Shown here piece by piece: positions 62,878 through 64,000 of a DNA stretch of 64,000 bases. Made by a program: the position numbers and the translations under genes. The first letter of the stretch is position 1, and each line of letters opens with the position of its first letter. The notes below the pieces were generated by a model. It did not search any database. It worked only from the letters and a program-made list of their open reading frames with translations, and had not been told where the DNA came from. The stretch is taken from NCBI RefSeq assembly GCF_019645815.1, contig NZ_CP080997.1, forward strand, positions 186,001-250,000. The letters run 5' to 3'. The DNA is from Mycolicibacter heraklionensis (lineage in GTDB: Bacteria > Actinomycetota > Actinomycetes > Mycobacteriales > Mycobacteriaceae).

Positions 62878-64000
62878 TCATTGCGCCAGCTGCCCCGCTG
62901 GTGTGTAATCATTTGCATCGCTGGTGAATTCGGGTTTGCCGTAGGTCTGCAGTCGACGTTTGACGAGCCGCACCAGGTAGTCGTCGGTGATCTGACGCAG
63001 CGCCGGGATCCGGTTGGCGCGCCGGACCACCAGCAGGCGCCCGATGATGAACGGCGCGGTCACGCCGATCCGCAGGTAGTCGGCCAGGCCGATCGACACC
63101 CCCTTGTCCTTGGCGACGGCGCGGTCGCCGTTGCAGAAGGCCTTGGTGAAGGCGGCCTTGCTGTAGCTCTTCTCGACGGCGTCGGCCATGCGTTCCCACC
63201 GGGTGTCGACGGGCCGCAGATAGGCCGCCATGGTCGAGCGCACCATCTCCCCGCAGGTGGCGTCGTCGAAGTCTTCGCGCAGCAGCGCCCCGCGGGTGTG
63301 GATGAGGTGGATGATCTCGGCGGGGGTGGTCGGCAGGAGCTCCTCGGGCAGACCGAGCAAAAACGCCCGGTAGCGGGTGAATTCGACGACGGCGCGCTCG
63401 CTCGCGCTGAATTCGGTGCGCCCCTTCCGGTGAGCGGCCGTGGCCAGCAGGTAGAGGTTGATCATGCCGGCCGGCATCTGGTCGACCTGTGGAATCGGCA
63501 GCCCGTAGATGTCGATGTCCCACTTCTCGGAGCGCTTGAGCGCGTTGTAGCGAACCATCGAGTGCATCAGCCGCACCATGGCGGCCGCTTCGAAGCCCGG
63601 GCCGTAGCGGTCCAACGCCCCGGGCAGCGTGGTGACGGCGAAAAAGCTCGTCGTCTCGTTGACCCGGCGCGCGGCGCGACGGCCGGACAACGCGCCGGTC
63701 AGTGCCATGGGCAGCGCTGCGTAGGTGTTGACGAAGGTCGCGATAAAGGCCCCGCGGGTGACGAACGGCGCCACCAATGCGGCCGGAATGCGTGCGTGCC
63801 GAGCGCCCTCACGCACCAGGTCCATGTCCAGCCACGGGGGCGCGGCTTCCATATCGGCGATGAACGCCGCCAGCTCCGGTGGCGCGTCGGCGACCGCGTC
63901 AATGCCCTTGCGGCAGGCCAACTGGAGCATGTCGATCAACGCGGTGACGCTGTATTCGGACATCAGCGCCGCATAGGGGTCGGCCACCACATCCCCGAGC
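62878..64000 (-). CDS. DUF2236 (MpaB/Lcp-type) protein, copy 2, 5' end outside window
   Basis: 374 residues of open frame to the window edge. The frame continues past the ATG at 63990 with GDVV, which aligns with WLGDVV in copy 1, so the true start lies beyond 64000. It matches copy 1 nearly residue for residue over long blocks (FFAVTTLPGALDRYG, RLMHSMVRYNALKRS, DIYGLPIPQVDQMPAGMINLY). The changes are scattered rather than stops, so both copies look functional. Confidence 0.88.
   Translation of the reverse strand, partial: LGDVVADPYAALMSEYSVTALIDMLQLACRKGIDAVADAPPELAAFIADMEAAPPWLDMDLVREGARHARIPAALVAPFVTRGAFIATFVNTYAALPMALTGALSGRRAARRVNETTSFFAVTTLPGALDRYGPGFEAAAMVRLMHSMVRYNALKRSEKWDIDIYGLPIPQVDQMPAGMINLYLLATAAHRKGRTEFSASERAVVEFTRYRAFLLGLPEELLPTTPAEIIHLIHTRGALLREDFDDATCGEMVRSTMAAYLRPVDTRWERMADAVEKSYSKAAFTKAFCNGDRAVAKDKGVSIGLADYLRIGVTAPFIIGRLLVVRRANRIPALRQITDDYLVRLVKRRLQTYGKPEFTSDANDYTPAGQLAQ

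Noticed and set aside
1..64000. tRNA, rRNA genes, insertion sequences or phage attachment sites
   Set aside because: None could be recognised by eye: no transposase-like protein, no cloverleaf with a CCA-type end, no rRNA-like stretch.

Overview
The window is high-GC actinobacterial chromosome and clearly mycobacterial. It carries mmpL3 and mmpL11, the copper metallothionein mymT with its regulator ricR, a Zmp1-type M13 peptidase, orphan Mce-associated membrane proteins, a WS/DGAT acyltransferase, many fadD/fadE genes and PGRS glycine-rich proteins. Compared from memory with M. tuberculosis H37Rv, the gene order follows Rv0185/Rv0186A to Rv0228, with several M. tuberculosis genes missing and several islands inserted. 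This fits a non-tuberculous mycobacterium; I cannot name the species. Gene names by homology come from recalled sequences and order, not from a search.

Layout. 1-3.1 kb: end of a HEXXH metallohydrolase gene, then a large secreted-toxin-like gene with an A/T-richer 3' tip and a coupled small gene (candidate toxin-immunity pair), then a small exported protein. 3.1-8.0 kb: a transglutaminase-like gene; mymT (49 codons) on the minus strand under a RicR-type operator; an O-methyltransferase; an SPW membrane protein; ilvD; and a DUF305 lipoprotein-ricR operon under a second matching operator. 8-10.7 kb: an MFS exporter and an L,D-transpeptidase closed by an intrinsic terminator. 10.7-14.2 kb: zmp1 divergent from omamA-omamB. 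14.2-24 kb: the MmpL region: an XRE-like regulator and mmpL11, the hemophore gene, a YbhN-like membrane protein, an AI-2E family protein, mmpL3. 23.9-30 kb: a NYN protein, trmB, a dynamin-like GTPase pair, and pckA.

30-36 kb: fadD4, then an insertion holding two divergent PGRS proteins that have signal peptides but no PE domain. 35.6-43.9 kb: fadE3 divergent from an Rv0216-type double-hotdog protein, a two-subunit acyl-CoA dehydrogenase pair, lipW- and lipC-type esterases, and a WS/DGAT. 43.9-51.1 kb: an accessory lipid block (FadD12-like ligase, PlsC-type acyltransferase, arylamine N-acetyltransferase coupled to a secreted S1 protease, FadE5-like dehydrogenase, two unknowns). 51.2-60.9 kb: aldehyde dehydrogenase, methyltransferase, glycosyltransferase, amidase, DCC protein, two cell-envelope membrane proteins, and a TmaT-type acyltransferase. 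60.8-64 kb: two closely related DUF2236 (MpaB/Lcp-type) genes flanking a TetR gene, the second running off the window.

How the genes work together: the copper genes form a small RicR regulon. MmpL3, MmpL11, TmaT, the DUF3068 protein and the hemophore serve mycolate and heme traffic across the envelope. The fad, lip and WS/DGAT genes handle fatty acids and storage lipid. Candidate new biology: the toxin-immunity pair, the PE-less PGRS pair, a three-copy intergenic repeat, and a nat gene without a usual start codon.
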